A stretch of 64,000 nucleotides of DNA from Rhodococcus yunnanensis NBRC 103083 (GCF_001895005.1 NZ_BCXH01000004.1:310001-374000), one strand, 5' to 3'. Numbered from the stretch's first letter, positions 26,514 through 35,689 are shown. Numbers and translations: made by a program. Notes: generated by a model not told the origin, from the sequence alone.

Positions 26514-26936
26514 CTACTCGACCGGTCCGCCGTCCTCCGGTGTGCCGTCGATCTGGCCGCGGTCGCGGCCGCGGTCCTCCACCAAGGTGCCCTCGACGAT
26601 CTCGGCCTGACGCTGTCCGTCGGCGTAATCGATGTCCGGGTCCTCGTCGGAGTCGAGAATCTCGTGGTCGACGAGCTCTTCGGTCAGCTCGTCGTCCGGG
26701 GTCTCCGACACCGAGCGCTCCTCGTCCTCCAGCGGGGTGTCGGGCTCTTCCTCGCTCAGCTTCTCGTCCAGGCTCTCGCCCTCGCGTGCCTCTTGCGCGG
26801 TGGTACCGAACTTGTCCGCCTCGCTCCAATGGTCGGGCGCATCGACCACGGTGTCTCCGTCGTCGTTGCGTACCTCGTCGGAGTCGAGGCTCTCACTCTG
26901 GTCGAGTGTCTGGTCGGTTCCGTCTTCGATGCTCAT
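26514..26936 (-). CDS. DUF5709 domain-containing acidic protein
   Basis: A 140-residue, very acidic, low-complexity protein of the actinobacterial DUF5709 family. The recognisable core is WSEADKFGTTAQEAREGESLDEKLSEEEPD. The start at 26936 begins MSIEDGTDQ; the longer upstream frame has no support. It is soluble and likely disordered, of unknown function, often induced under stress in relatives. Confidence 0.8.
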   Translation of the reverse strand: MSIEDGTDQTLDQSESLDSDEVRNDDGDTVVDAPDHWSEADKFGTTAQEAREGESLDEKLSEEEPDTPLEDEERSVSETPDDELTEELVDHEILDSDEDPDIDYADGQRQAEIVEGTLVEDRGRDRGQIDGTPEDGGPVE

Positions 26937-27152
26937 TGTTCGATCATGCCCGTAAGTGCTTTTCCGGAAACAGGGCGCAGGTTCCGCAGCCGGCCCGATG
27001 ACACGGTAGAGTCCGAATTGTCTGAAGTTCCCTCGTCCGACTGGGAACTTTTGTCCGTATGTGGCACGTTTTACATGCAACTGCCGGGAAATGCCCCGGC
27101 GTCGGGCCTGACACTACGTAAGGGCTTGCGCTCTTAGAAGGGATGTAACACG

Positions 27153-28001
27153 GTGCGCACCTCCAGCAACCCGGTGTTCCGCAACCTGCCCAAGCAGGAG
27201 GGCGGCGGATACGCCACTTTCGGCTCTGCGACGGCTGGCGCCTCGCAGGCCGCACAACAGTTCGGGCAGCCGGGAACGCTGCCGGATCCCTACCAGACCG
27301 GGCCCACGTCCCGTGCGATGACGATCGATGACGTCGTCACCAAGACCGGCATCACGCTCGGTGTTCTGACGGTCACAGCGATCATCTCCTACGTCCTGTC
27401 GACGAACAACGCATCCCTGGCAACGGCTTTCGTCGTCGGTGGCGGTCTCGTCGGTCTCGGTTTGGTTCTCTTCGCGACGTTCGGTCGCAAGATGGACAAC
27501 CCAGCCATCGTTCTCGCCTATGCAGTTGCCGAAGGCTTGTTCCTCGGTGCGTTGTCACGAATGTTCACCGGTGTGGAGTTCGGCGGCGTCGGCGGAACTG
27601 CAATGATCGGACAGGCCGTACTCGGCACGTTCGGTGTGTTCTTCGGCATGCTGGTGGTCTACAAGACCGGCGCCATTCGCGTCACACCCCGCCTGACTCG
27701 GATGATCATCGGCGCGCTCATCGGTGTCGTGGTCCTCGCACTCGGAAACCTCGTCGCGAGCTTCTTCGTGGACGGTGGCCTCGGCCTCCGCGACGGCGGC
27801 GCCATCGCGATCATCTTCAGCCTCGTCTGCATCGGTATCGCAGCCTTCAGCTTCCTGCTGGACTTCGACCAGGCAGACCAGCTGATCCGCGCTCAGGCTC
27901 CGGAGAAGGCAGCGTGGGGCGTCGCACTCGGTCTGACGATCACCCTGGTGTGGTTGTACGTCGAGATCCTGCGTCTGCTCAGCTACTTCAACAACGACTA
28001 G
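27153..28001 (+). CDS. Bax inhibitor-1/YccA family membrane protein
   Basis: A 282-residue protein. The GTG at 27153 has an AGAAGGGA site upstream. About 75 soluble residues with a proline/glycine-rich linker (SNPVFRNLPKQEGGGYATF) precede seven membrane helices, the BI-1 fold (ITLGVLTVTAIISYVLS, VAEGLFLGALSRMF, FLLDFDQADQLI). The conserved acidic DFDQAD near the end matches the pH-sensing di-aspartyl region of bacterial BI-1 proteins, which leak calcium or protons. A 15-bp terminator follows. Confidence 0.9.
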   Translation: MRTSSNPVFRNLPKQEGGGYATFGSATAGASQAAQQFGQPGTLPDPYQTGPTSRAMTIDDVVTKTGITLGVLTVTAIISYVLSTNNASLATAFVVGGGLVGLGLVLFATFGRKMDNPAIVLAYAVAEGLFLGALSRMFTGVEFGGVGGTAMIGQAVLGTFGVFFGMLVVYKTGAIRVTPRLTRMIIGALIGVVVLALGNLVASFFVDGGLGLRDGGAIAIIFSLVCIGIAAFSFLLDFDQADQLIRAQAPEKAAWGVALGLTITLVWLYVEILRLLSYFNND

Positions 28002-28010
28002 CTTTCGACG

Positions 28011-28043
28011 AAGGCCCCGCACTCGTGACGAGTGCGGGGCCTT
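28011..28043. terminator. Bidirectional terminator, 15-bp perfect stem
   Basis: The arms AAGGCCCCGCACTCG and CGAGTGCGGGGCCTT (28011-28025 and 28029-28043) pair perfectly around TGA, followed by TCTCG. The hairpin separates the convergent BI-1 gene and thiolase gene and has an A-run/T-run on each side, so it can work in both directions. Confidence 0.9.
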
Positions 28044-28090
28044 TCTCGTACCCGGGGTCGATCACGACTATCGGGCAATGACGACGTACA

Positions 28091-29311
28091 TCAGCTGAGG
28101 CGCTCGAGCACCATGGCCATTCCCATGCCGCCGCCGACGCACATGGTCTCGACGCCGAACGTCTTGTCCTGCGTCTTCAGGTTGTTCAGCAGCGTCGTGG
28201 TGATACGCGCACCCGTCATACCGAAGGGGTGTCCGACGGCGATGGCACCGCCGGAGATGTTGAGCTTGTCGTGGTCGATACCGAGGTCGCGCGCCGAGCC
28301 GAGTACCTGGACGGCGAAGGCTTCGTTGATCTCGAACAGGTCGATGTCGGAGATCGAGAGGTTCGCGATCGACAGTGCGCGACGGGTCGCTTCGATGGGG
28401 CCGAGGCCCATGATCTCCGGGGAGGTGCCGGTGACGCCGGTCGAGACGATCCGGGCCAGCGGGGTGAGCCCGAGTGCCTTCGCCTTGGTGTCGCTCATGA
28501 TGACCAGCGCGGCTGCGCCGTCGTTGAGCGGGCACGCGTTGCCTGCGGTGACGGTGCCGTTCGGCCGGAAGACGGGCTTGAGTCCGCTGATCTTCTCGTA
28601 GGTGGTGCCGGCGCGTGGGCCGTCATCGGTGGATACGACGGTGCCGTCGGGCAGGGTGACCGGGGTGATCTCGCGTGCGAAGAAGCCGGAGTTGATCGCC
28701 TCTTCGGCACGGTTCTGGCTGCGTACGGCCCAGTGGTCCTGCTCCTCGCGGCCGATGCCGGTGAGCAGTGAGACATTCTCGGCGGTCTGGCCCATGGCGA
28801 TGTAGGCGTCGGGGAGGTCGCCGTTCTCGCGAGGGTCGGTCCAGCTGTCGGCGCCTTCTTCCTGTGCCTTCTTGGTGCGGGCTTCGGCGGCTGCGAAGAC
28901 CGGGTTGTGGCTCTGGGGAAGTGAGTCGGAGCTGCCGTGGATGAAGTTGGAGACGCTCTCGACGCCTGCGGAAATGAAGACGTCGCCTTCGCCTGCCTTG
29001 ATGGCGTGCAATGCCATGCGGGTGGTCTGCAGCGAGGACGAACAGTAGCGGGTGATGGTGGTGCCCGGGAGCGAGTCGTACCCGAGGAGCACTGCGACGA
29101 TGCGTGCCAGGTTGTTGCCCTGCATGCCGCCCGGAAGACCGCAGCCGAGGAGGAGGTCGTCGATGTCGGTCGGATCCAGCTCGGGTACCTTCGCCAGCGC
29201 GGCGGCGACCATCTGCACGGTCAGGTCGTCGGGGCGGATGTCTTTGAGCGAACCTTTCATCGCACGGCCGATCGGTGAGCGAGCGGTACTGACGATCACT
29301 GCCTCTGGCAT
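28091..29311 (-). CDS. Acetyl-CoA C-acyltransferase (thiolase)
   Basis: A 406-residue thiolase. Nucleophile Cys in RYCSSSLQT, catalytic His in VGHPFGMTGAR and second Cys in METMCVGGGMG are all present, as is NEAFAVQ. It cleaves 3-ketoacyl-CoA with CoA to shorten fatty acids, or works in reverse with acetyl-CoA. The MPEAVIVSTARSPIGRA start is typical of FadA-type enzymes of mycobacteria and rhodococci. It lies alone on the minus strand. No hydratase or dehydrogenase partner is adjacent, so the chain-length role is unclear. Confidence 0.92.
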   Translation of the reverse strand: MPEAVIVSTARSPIGRAMKGSLKDIRPDDLTVQMVAAALAKVPELDPTDIDDLLLGCGLPGGMQGNNLARIVAVLLGYDSLPGTTITRYCSSSLQTTRMALHAIKAGEGDVFISAGVESVSNFIHGSSDSLPQSHNPVFAAAEARTKKAQEEGADSWTDPRENGDLPDAYIAMGQTAENVSLLTGIGREEQDHWAVRSQNRAEEAINSGFFAREITPVTLPDGTVVSTDDGPRAGTTYEKISGLKPVFRPNGTVTAGNACPLNDGAAALVIMSDTKAKALGLTPLARIVSTGVTGTSPEIMGLGPIEATRRALSIANLSISDIDLFEINEAFAVQVLGSARDLGIDHDKLNISGGAIAVGHPFGMTGARITTTLLNNLKTQDKTFGVETMCVGGGMGMAMVLERLS

Positions 29312-29379
29312 GAACTCTCCTTTGTTGGGGGACTACGCACCCGGCAAGTTACCGCCGAGTACGTGAGTATGTGTCGAAC

Positions 29380-30348
29380 TTATCGCGGCGCGTTCGCCTC
29401 CGAAATTTCGGCTCCTCGTCGGCGGATGAACCTGTCGATCGAGGCTGCCGCACGAGGGGCGAACCGTCGTGATTCCGCGACGGCCGAGATCTGGGGAAGG
29501 TCGGGCAACGGGCCACCCCTCCACTCGCCGAGTGCTGCGGCGAGGACGGGAAGCAGTTGCCGCGCGGCCAGTTCGTAGCCTGCGGCCGACGGGTGGAACC
29601 GGTCGGCGGAGAACATCGTGTCGGGGGCGGCGAGGAACTCCGGCGCCAGCAGGTCGGCGAGGGCGACGGGGTGGCCGCCCGCCGACAGCGTGTGCGCGCT
29701 CTGTGCACGAGCGAGGCGATGCCCCCAGTTGCGGACGATCGTGCGCAGTGGCTGCGGAATCGCCGTCACCACCCCGAGGTCGGGGCACGTTCCCACGACG
29801 ACGACGGTTCCCGCGTCGGTCAATCGCTGCACTGCGTCGCCGAGGCGAGTTGCCGACGCCGAGATCGCGAATTTCTTGGTGACGTCGTTGGCGCCGATGA
29901 GGATGACGGCCGCATCCGGCGGTGGGCCCGCCACGAACATCGCGTCGACCTGGCCCTCCAGGCCCTTCGAGGTGGCGCCGCCGATCGCTTTGGTGCTCAG
30001 GCGGATTCGCTTGCCGGTCTCGTCAGCCAGTCCGCGGGCCAGACGGACGCCCGGCACTTCGTCGGCAACCACGCATCCGACACCCGCCGCGGTGGAGTCG
30101 CCGAAGATCATCAGGTGAATATCTGCTGAACTTCCGCTGCGCCACGGCTGCGGGCGGCGATCACCCGGCCCGTACACCCCGTCGGCCTCGGGAGGCTTCG
30201 CGGTGCTGCGGCCGATGACACCCCGCGCCGACGACGCCTGCGACATCAGGTGCCGATACGCCGCCCACGACGCAGTCCCAGCTGAGGAGCCTGCCAGAAC
30301 CGTCGCCACGCCTGCCTTGGCGGCCGTACGCCATCGACTCACGGGCAC
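29380..30348 (-). CDS. SGNH/GDSL hydrolase, probably exported or membrane-anchored
   Basis: A 322-residue protein. Of two close GTG codons, 30348 has AGGAG seven bases upstream and is preferred over 30342. The N-terminus (SRWRTAAKAGVATVLAGSSAG) looks like an uncleaved signal or weak anchor. SGNH blocks are clear: IFGDSTAAGVGC (Ser), GGATSKG (Gly), VILIGANDVTKK (Asn) and DRFHPSAAGYE (Asp and His). It probably removes acyl or acetyl groups from a lipid or cell-wall glycan. It is divergent to cbs. Confidence 0.85.
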   Translation of the reverse strand: MPVSRWRTAAKAGVATVLAGSSAGTASWAAYRHLMSQASSARGVIGRSTAKPPEADGVYGPGDRRPQPWRSGSSADIHLMIFGDSTAAGVGCVVADEVPGVRLARGLADETGKRIRLSTKAIGGATSKGLEGQVDAMFVAGPPPDAAVILIGANDVTKKFAISASATRLGDAVQRLTDAGTVVVVGTCPDLGVVTAIPQPLRTIVRNWGHRLARAQSAHTLSAGGHPVALADLLAPEFLAAPDTMFSADRFHPSAAGYELAARQLLPVLAAALGEWRGGPLPDLPQISAVAESRRFAPRAAASIDRFIRRRGAEISEANAPR

Positions 30349-30454
30349 TGGTCGTCTCCTTCGGTGTGCGCCACACGTCCATCGTATGCACCGGAGAGCG
30401 CTCGTCTCGACGGTACCGAGCAGCGGAGTTCGCGGCGTCTGGGAAGATGGGGAC

Positions 30455-31840
30455 ATGCGCATTGCTCAGCACGTCACCGAACTCATCGGCAACACTCCGT
30501 TGGTCAAGCTTTCCTCCGTTGTCGGCGACAACGCGGGGACGGTTGCTGCCAAGATCGAATACCTCAACCCGGGCGGATCGTCCAAGGACCGCATCGCGGT
30601 GAAGATGATCGACGCCGCCGAGGCGTCCGGCGAGCTGAAGCCGGGCGGCACCATCGTCGAACCGACGTCCGGCAACACCGGGGTCGGTCTGGCCCTCGTC
30701 GCGCAACAGCGCGGATACAAGTGTGTGTTCGTGTGCCCCGACAAGGTCGGCGAGGACAAGCGCAACGTGCTGCGCGCATACGGAGCCGAGGTCGTGGTGT
30801 GCCCGACTGCCGTCGCACCGGAGGATCCCAACAGTTACTACAGCGTCTCCGACCGCCTCGTGCGTGAGATCGACGGCGCGTGGAAGCCCAACCAGTACGC
30901 CAACCCGGCGGGCCCGCAAAGCCACTACGAGACCACGGGCCCCGAGATCTGGGCCGACACCGACGGAAAGATCACCCACTTCGTCGCGGGTGTCGGAACC
31001 GGCGGCACCATCTCCGGCACCGGCAAATACCTCAAGGAGGTCTCCGGCGGCACGGTCAAGGTCGTCGGCGTCGACCCCGAGGGCTCGGTGTACTCCGGTG
31101 GCACCGGCCGCCCGTACCTCGTCGAAGGCGTCGGTGAGGATTTCTGGCCGACCGCCTACGACCCCTCGATTCCCGACGAGATCATCGCCGTGTCCGACGC
31201 CGACTCGTTCGACATGACTCGCCGCCTCGCCCGCGAAGAAGGACTGCTGGTCGGCGGATCGTGCGGCATGGCTGCCGTCGCCGCGATCAAGGTCGCCGAG
31301 CGCGAAGGCCCCGATGCTCTCGTCGTCGTGCTGCTGCCCGACGGCGGCCGCGGATATCTCGCGAAGATATTCAACGACGACTGGATGTCGTCCTACGGTT
31401 TCCTGCGTTCGCGTCTCGACGGCAAGACCGACGAGCCATCGGTCGGCGACGTGCTGCGTGGCAAGTCCGGCGCGCTGCCGGATCTGGTCCACACGCATCC
31501 GTCGGAAACCGTGCGCGATGCCATCGAGATCCTGCGTGAATACGGCGTCTCGCAGATGCCCGTCGTCGGCGCGGAGCCTCCCGTCATGGCGGGCGAGGTC
31601 GCGGGCAGTGTCACCGAGCGTGAACTCCTCAGTGCGGTGTTCGAGGGCCGCGCGGCACTCGCCGACCCGGTCGCCAAGCACATGAGCGCGCCGTTCCCGC
31701 TGATCGGCGCGGGCGAGAACGTCTCCGACGCCACGAAGGCGCTGGGGGAGACCGACGCGCTCATGGTCGTCGAGGAGGGCAAGCCCGTCGGTGTGATCAC
31801 CCGCCACGACCTTCTCGGATTCCTGAGCAAGGGGGCATAG
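30455..31840 (+). CDS. cbs: Cystathionine beta-synthase
   Basis: A 461-residue PLP enzyme. The fold-type II core begins at the ATG at 30455 (IAQHVTELIGNTPLVKL); the PLP lysine is in GGSSKDRIAVKM, with TSGNTG and VGTGGTISG binding the cofactor phosphate. The last 125 residues are a CBS pair (GVSQMPVVGAEPPVMAGEVAGSVTERELL and VVEEGKPVGVITRHDLL), which in animals respond to SAM. No heme-binding N-terminal extension is present. It condenses serine and homocysteine to cystathionine, the first step of reverse transsulfuration. metB lies 1.3 kb downstream. Confidence 0.93.
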   Translation: MRIAQHVTELIGNTPLVKLSSVVGDNAGTVAAKIEYLNPGGSSKDRIAVKMIDAAEASGELKPGGTIVEPTSGNTGVGLALVAQQRGYKCVFVCPDKVGEDKRNVLRAYGAEVVVCPTAVAPEDPNSYYSVSDRLVREIDGAWKPNQYANPAGPQSHYETTGPEIWADTDGKITHFVAGVGTGGTISGTGKYLKEVSGGTVKVVGVDPEGSVYSGGTGRPYLVEGVGEDFWPTAYDPSIPDEIIAVSDADSFDMTRRLAREEGLLVGGSCGMAAVAAIKVAEREGPDALVVVLLPDGGRGYLAKIFNDDWMSSYGFLRSRLDGKTDEPSVGDVLRGKSGALPDLVHTHPSETVRDAIEILREYGVSQMPVVGAEPPVMAGEVAGSVTERELLSAVFEGRAALADPVAKHMSAPFPLIGAGENVSDATKALGETDALMVVEEGKPVGVITRHDLLGFLSKGA

Positions 31841-31853
31841 CGCCCAGGCGGGG

Positions 31854-33026
31854 CTAGCGCACCGCGCTGGAGCCGGTGAGAGCCTGCCCGACGACGAGCT
31901 GATGAACCTCGGACGTGCCCTCGTAGGTCAGCACCGATTCGAGGTTGTTCGCGTGCCGCAGTACCGGGTACTCGAGCGTGATTCCGTTGGCGCCCAGGAT
32001 GGTTCGGCACTCGCGTGCGATCTTGATCGCCTCGCGCACGTTGTTGAGCTTGCCGACCGACACCTGCTCGCCGCGGAGTTCACCCTTGTCCTTGATGCGG
32101 CCGAGGTGAAGAGCGAGTAGTTGTCCTTTGCCGAGTTCGAGAGCCATGTTCGCGAGCTTCGCTTGCGTCAGCTGGTATGCGCCGAGCGGCTTGTCGAACA
32201 CCTCGCGCGTCTTCGAGTACTCGATCGCCGATTCGATGCAATCGCGCGCCGCTCCCATGGCTCCGAAGATGATGCCGAAGCGTGCTTCGTTCAGACAGCT
32301 CAGCGGTCCGCTGAGCCCACGTGCCTCCGGCAGCACTGCATCCTCGGGGAGCCGGACGTCCTCGAGTACGAGCTCTCCGGTGATCGACGCGCGGAGCGAG
32401 AGCTTCTTCTTGATGGTGTTGGCCGTGAACCCCGGCGTGTCCGTGGGGACGACGAAGCCGCGTACCTTGTCCTCGGTCTGTGCCCAGACGACGGCGACGT
32501 CGGCGACGGGCCCGTTGGTGATCCACATCTTGGACCCGTTCAGGATCCAGTCGGTGCCGTCCTTCTTGGCACGCGTCCGCATACCTCCGGGGTTCGAGCC
32601 GAAATCCGCCTCGGTCAATCCGAAACAGCCGATGAGGTTGCCCTCGGCCATGCCCGGCAGCCAGTGCTGCTTCTGCTCCTCGGAGCCGTACTTCCAGATC
32701 GCGAACATGGCGAGCGAACCCTGCACCGACACGAGGCTGCGGATACCCGAGTCCATGGCCTCCAGCTCGAGGCATGCGAGACCATAGGCCGTCGCCGAGG
32801 TGCCGGCGCAGCCGTAGCCCTCGAGGTGCATGCCGAGCAGACCGAGGGCGCCCAGTTCCTTCGCCAACTCGCGCGCCGGCACCGTGCCGTCCTCGAACCA
32901 GTCCGCGAGGTGAGGTCTTATGCGCTCTCTACCGAACCGTCGGACGGTGTCGCGAATCTCCTTCTCTTCGGTGTCGAGCAGGGAGTCGATGGAGAACAGC
33001 TCGTCGACGGTCTGTGAATCAGCCAC
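31854..33026 (-). CDS. Acyl-CoA dehydrogenase (glutaryl-CoA dehydrogenase-like)
   Basis: A 390-residue flavoenzyme. The GTG at 33026 has GAGAGG upstream; the much longer frame beyond it is an antisense shadow of metB. Motifs include FGLTEADFGSNPGGMRTRA, WITNGPVADVAVVWA, and near the C-terminus LTYEGTSEVHQLVVGQALTG, whose glutamate is the catalytic base as in glutaryl-CoA dehydrogenases. It should dehydrogenate (and perhaps decarboxylate) a short acyl-CoA and pass electrons to ETF. It lies between the two transsulfuration genes on the opposite strand. Confidence 0.9.
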   Translation of the reverse strand: MADSQTVDELFSIDSLLDTEEKEIRDTVRRFGRERIRPHLADWFEDGTVPARELAKELGALGLLGMHLEGYGCAGTSATAYGLACLELEAMDSGIRSLVSVQGSLAMFAIWKYGSEEQKQHWLPGMAEGNLIGCFGLTEADFGSNPGGMRTRAKKDGTDWILNGSKMWITNGPVADVAVVWAQTEDKVRGFVVPTDTPGFTANTIKKKLSLRASITGELVLEDVRLPEDAVLPEARGLSGPLSCLNEARFGIIFGAMGAARDCIESAIEYSKTREVFDKPLGAYQLTQAKLANMALELGKGQLLALHLGRIKDKGELRGEQVSVGKLNNVREAIKIARECRTILGANGITLEYPVLRHANNLESVLTYEGTSEVHQLVVGQALTGSSAVR

Positions 33027-33101
33027 GGTGTACAGCCTCTCTTCGCTAGTGGTGTCTCTCCCGCAGGCTACCCAGAACTCTCGCCCATTAGGCTGGATGC
33101 C

Positions 33102-34277
33102 ATGAGTGAGCAGCGGAGCAAGGCAGACAACACCTCGTGGCAGGGGTTTTCGACGAAGGCGGTCCATGCCGGGTACGAGCCGGACCCGTTGACCGGTGCG
33201 GTCAACGTCCCGATCTATGCGAGCTCCACGTTCGCTCAGGACGGCGTCGGCGGCATGCGTAGTGGCTTCGAATACGCCCGCACCGGCAATCCGACGCGTC
33301 GGCCGCTCGAAGCGAATCTCGCCGCGATCGAGTCCGGAACGTACGGCCGCGCGTTCTCCTCGGGCATGGCGGCCACCGATGCGCTTCTGCGCGCGACGCT
33401 GCGCCCGGGCGATCACCTCGTCATCCCCAACGACGCCTACGGCGGCACCTTCCGTCTCATCGACAAGGTCTTCACCCAGTGGGGCATCGAGTACTCCGTC
33501 GCCCCCGTATCGGACGTCGACGCAGTCCGCGACGCGATCCGTCCCAATACGAAGCTCGTCTGGGTCGAGACTCCGACCAACCCACTGTTGAACGTCGGTG
33601 ACATCGCAGCGCTCGCGGAGCTGGCGCACGAGAAGAACACCAAGCTCGTCGTCGACAACACCTTCGCCTCGCCGTACCTTCAGCAGCCGATTCCGCTCGG
33701 CGCCGACGTGGTCCTGCACTCGACGACCAAGTACATCGGCGGCCACTCCGACGTCGTCGGCGGCGCATTGATCACCGACGACGAAGAGCTCGACGCCGCC
33801 ATCGCGTTTCTGCAGAACGGAGCGGGGGGCGTGCCTGGGCCGTTCGACGCGTTCCTCACCCTCCGCGGAATCAAGACGCTCGCCCTGCGCATGGAGCGGC
33901 ACAGCGACAACGCCGAGCAGCTCGTCGAGTTGCTCGACGGCCACTCCGCGATCTCACAGGTCATCTACCCGGGGCTGGCTTCGCATCCCTCGCATGCGGT
34001 GGCCGCAAAGCAGATGCGACGGTTCGGCGGCATGATCTCGGTGCGGCTCGCCGGCGGAAAGCAAGCGGCACTGGACTTCTGCGCACGGACCGAGATCTTC
34101 ACACTTGCCGAGTCTCTCGGTGGTGTCGAGTCGCTCATCGAGCATCCCGGCGCGATGACGCACGCGTCGACGGCCGGTTCGCTGCTCGAGGTGCCGGACG
34201 ATCTCGTTCGGTTGTCCGTGGGCATCGAGGACGGTGCCGACCTGGTCGGAGACGTCGAGCAGGCACTGGGTCGCTGA
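33102..34277 (+). CDS. metB: Cystathionine gamma-synthase
   Basis: A 391-residue Cys/Met-metabolism PLP enzyme. The PLP lysine lies in LHSTTKYIGGHSDVVGG. FEYARTGNPTRRPLEANLA and ETPTNPLLNVGDI are the family signatures. It makes cystathionine from O-acyl-homoserine and cysteine; the same fold also covers gamma-lyases, and the closeness of cbs leaves a gamma-lyase role (cystathionine to cysteine) open. A MurI-like racemase gene begins four bases after its stop, suggesting one transcript. Confidence 0.9.
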   Translation: MSEQRSKADNTSWQGFSTKAVHAGYEPDPLTGAVNVPIYASSTFAQDGVGGMRSGFEYARTGNPTRRPLEANLAAIESGTYGRAFSSGMAATDALLRATLRPGDHLVIPNDAYGGTFRLIDKVFTQWGIEYSVAPVSDVDAVRDAIRPNTKLVWVETPTNPLLNVGDIAALAELAHEKNTKLVVDNTFASPYLQQPIPLGADVVLHSTTKYIGGHSDVVGGALITDDEELDAAIAFLQNGAGGVPGPFDAFLTLRGIKTLALRMERHSDNAEQLVELLDGHSAISQVIYPGLASHPSHAVAAKQMRRFGGMISVRLAGGKQAALDFCARTEIFTLAESLGGVESLIEHPGAMTHASTAGSLLEVPDDLVRLSVGIEDGADLVGDVEQALGR

Positions 34278-34280
34278 GCG

Positions 34281-35063
34281 ATGATCGTCGGATTGATCGA
34301 CTCGGGGTTGGGGATGCTGCCCACGTCGGCGTGGCTGAGACAACTGCGTCCCGAGCTCGATCTGATCCTGCTGATGGATCCGGACAACGCGCCGTGGGGG
34401 CCCAAGCCCGACGACTGGGTGATCGCACGCGTGCTCGACGCCGCCGATCGTGCAGTGTCCGCGGGCGCGGAGGTAGTGGTGCTGCCGTGCAATACGGCGA
34501 GCGTGACTGCCCTGAGCCACGTGCGTGCACATCTCGGTTCGGGTGTTCCCGTCATCGGTACGGTGCCTGCCGTCAAACCCGCTGCAGCAGTGAGTGATCG
34601 CATCGCCGTCTGGGCTACGGCGGCGACGACGGCAAGTGTGTACCAGGCTCGGTTGATCGAACAGTTCGCAGCGGGGAGGACGGTGTCGCCGATCGCATGC
34701 CACGGTCTGGCGGACTCGATCGATCGCGGTGACGCGGAAGCTGTTTCGGCGGCCATCCGTGCGGCCGCGGCAGCCACACCGGCCGATGTGGAATCCGTGG
34801 TGCTCGGGTGCACGCACTACCCGTTGGTCGCAGCCGAGATCGCGGCGGCGCTACCGGCCGGGACGCGCTTGTTCGACAGCGCCGAAGCTGTTGCGCGCCA
34901 GACTCTTCGCCGGATCGACCAGCTCGGGCGTCCGGCGTCGGGGTCGGGTGCGGTGACGGTATCGCTCAGCGGTCGCGACGGTGTGTTGCCCGCCAGTGCT
35001 CTCGCGCATCACGAAGGCCGCCTATTGGCCGGTGTCACCGCGGAACAGTCGATCCACCAGTAG
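34281..35063 (+). CDS. Glutamate/aspartate racemase family protein (MurI-like)
   Basis: A 260-residue Asp/Glu racemase superfamily protein. IGLIDSGLG-like VGLIDSGLGMLPTS, VVLPCNTAS (first catalytic Cys) and VVLGCTHYPLVAAEI (second Cys) keep both acid-base cysteines of glutamate racemase. The DSG motif is intact, but the sequence after it diverges from canonical MurI. It may be a second racemase with another substrate. The start at 34281 follows the metB stop by three bases. Its 3' end overlaps the convergent TetR gene by 42 bases. Confidence 0.8.
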   Translation: MIVGLIDSGLGMLPTSAWLRQLRPELDLILLMDPDNAPWGPKPDDWVIARVLDAADRAVSAGAEVVVLPCNTASVTALSHVRAHLGSGVPVIGTVPAVKPAAAVSDRIAVWATAATTASVYQARLIEQFAAGRTVSPIACHGLADSIDRGDAEAVSAAIRAAAAATPADVESVVLGCTHYPLVAAEIAAALPAGTRLFDSAEAVARQTLRRIDQLGRPASGSGAVTVSLSGRDGVLPASALAHHEGRLLAGVTAEQSIHQ

Positions 35064-35594
35064 ACGCGCGTACTCGACGTCAGCACCGCCCAGTCCGAAC
35101 AAAATCCGGAAGTACAGCGGCGCGACGACGTGGTCCATCACGTCGGCGTGGGCGGGCGGATTCTCGTGCCGCTCTCGCGCGTGCCGGAGGATGGTGTCGA
35201 TCTGAATTTCGCGCTTGTCGAGGCAGTGGCTCTTTCCGGTCTCGTCCTTGGTCGAGCCCACGACGGTGCGGAGGAAGGACGTCCGTTCGGGGCGTGCGAT
35301 GTCGGTGACGAGGAACTCGCACCAGATGGCCAGGTCTCGATGGGTGTCGCCGGTGTCGGGCACAGGGCCGTCGGCCGTCAGAACCTCCATGGCCACTTCG
35401 GTTCGGAGCGAGTCGAGGTCTCCCCATCGTCGGTAGACGGTGGTGGCGGCGACGCCTGCGCGCTCGGCAACGAGAGGAATGGAGAGCGATTCGGCTTCCT
35501 CGCCGAGCAGTTCCGTGACCGCTCGGTGGACGTCGGCGCGCACTCGTGCACTTCTGCCACCCGGGCGGGGATTGTGTCGATCGACGGCGGGCAT
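35022..35594 (-). CDS. TetR family transcriptional regulator
   Basis: A 190-residue repressor. The N-terminal helix-turn-helix is SIPLVAERAGVAATTVYRRWGD at about residues 38-60, followed by a TetR_C-type ligand domain (ARPERTSFLRTVVGST). It is divergent to an MFS transporter gene with two copies of a 24-base dyad in the 95-base gap, the standard arrangement in which such a regulator controls itself and an efflux pump. Confidence 0.9.
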   Translation of the reverse strand: MPAVDRHNPRPGGRSARVRADVHRAVTELLGEEAESLSIPLVAERAGVAATTVYRRWGDLDSLRTEVAMEVLTADGPVPDTGDTHRDLAIWCEFLVTDIARPERTSFLRTVVGSTKDETGKSHCLDKREIQIDTILRHARERHENPPAHADVMDHVVAPLYFRILFGLGGADVEYARLLVDRLFRGDTGQ

Positions 35595-35601
35595 GTGTCC
35601 A

Positions 35602-35625
35602 TTATTGCAAAGAAATTGGCGTTAG
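35602..35625. promoter_or_regulatory. Candidate TetR operator, copy 1
   Basis: Read on the minus strand, this 24-base site begins CTAACGCC and ends TTTGCAATAA. It matches the second copy (35649-35672) at most conserved positions of the shared pattern CTAA-n-GCAA...TTGC-n-TTAG. It lies eight bases upstream of the TetR start, where binding would block its transcription or translation start region. Confidence 0.45.
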
Positions 35626-35648
35626 CGGCGAGATGGGTCTACCGTGGC

Positions 35649-35672
35649 CTAAAGCAATTGTATTTGCGTTAG
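35649..35672. promoter_or_regulatory. Candidate TetR operator, copy 2
   Basis: An imperfect 24-base palindrome, CTAAAGCAA on the left and TTGCGTTAG on the right, with 18 of 24 positions symmetric. It lies 17 bases upstream of the MFS ATG (35690) and its GGGAGG site. Length, symmetry and place fit a TetR-family operator. Confidence 0.6.
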
Positions 35673-35689
35673 TCGTTCTGGGAGGTTCG

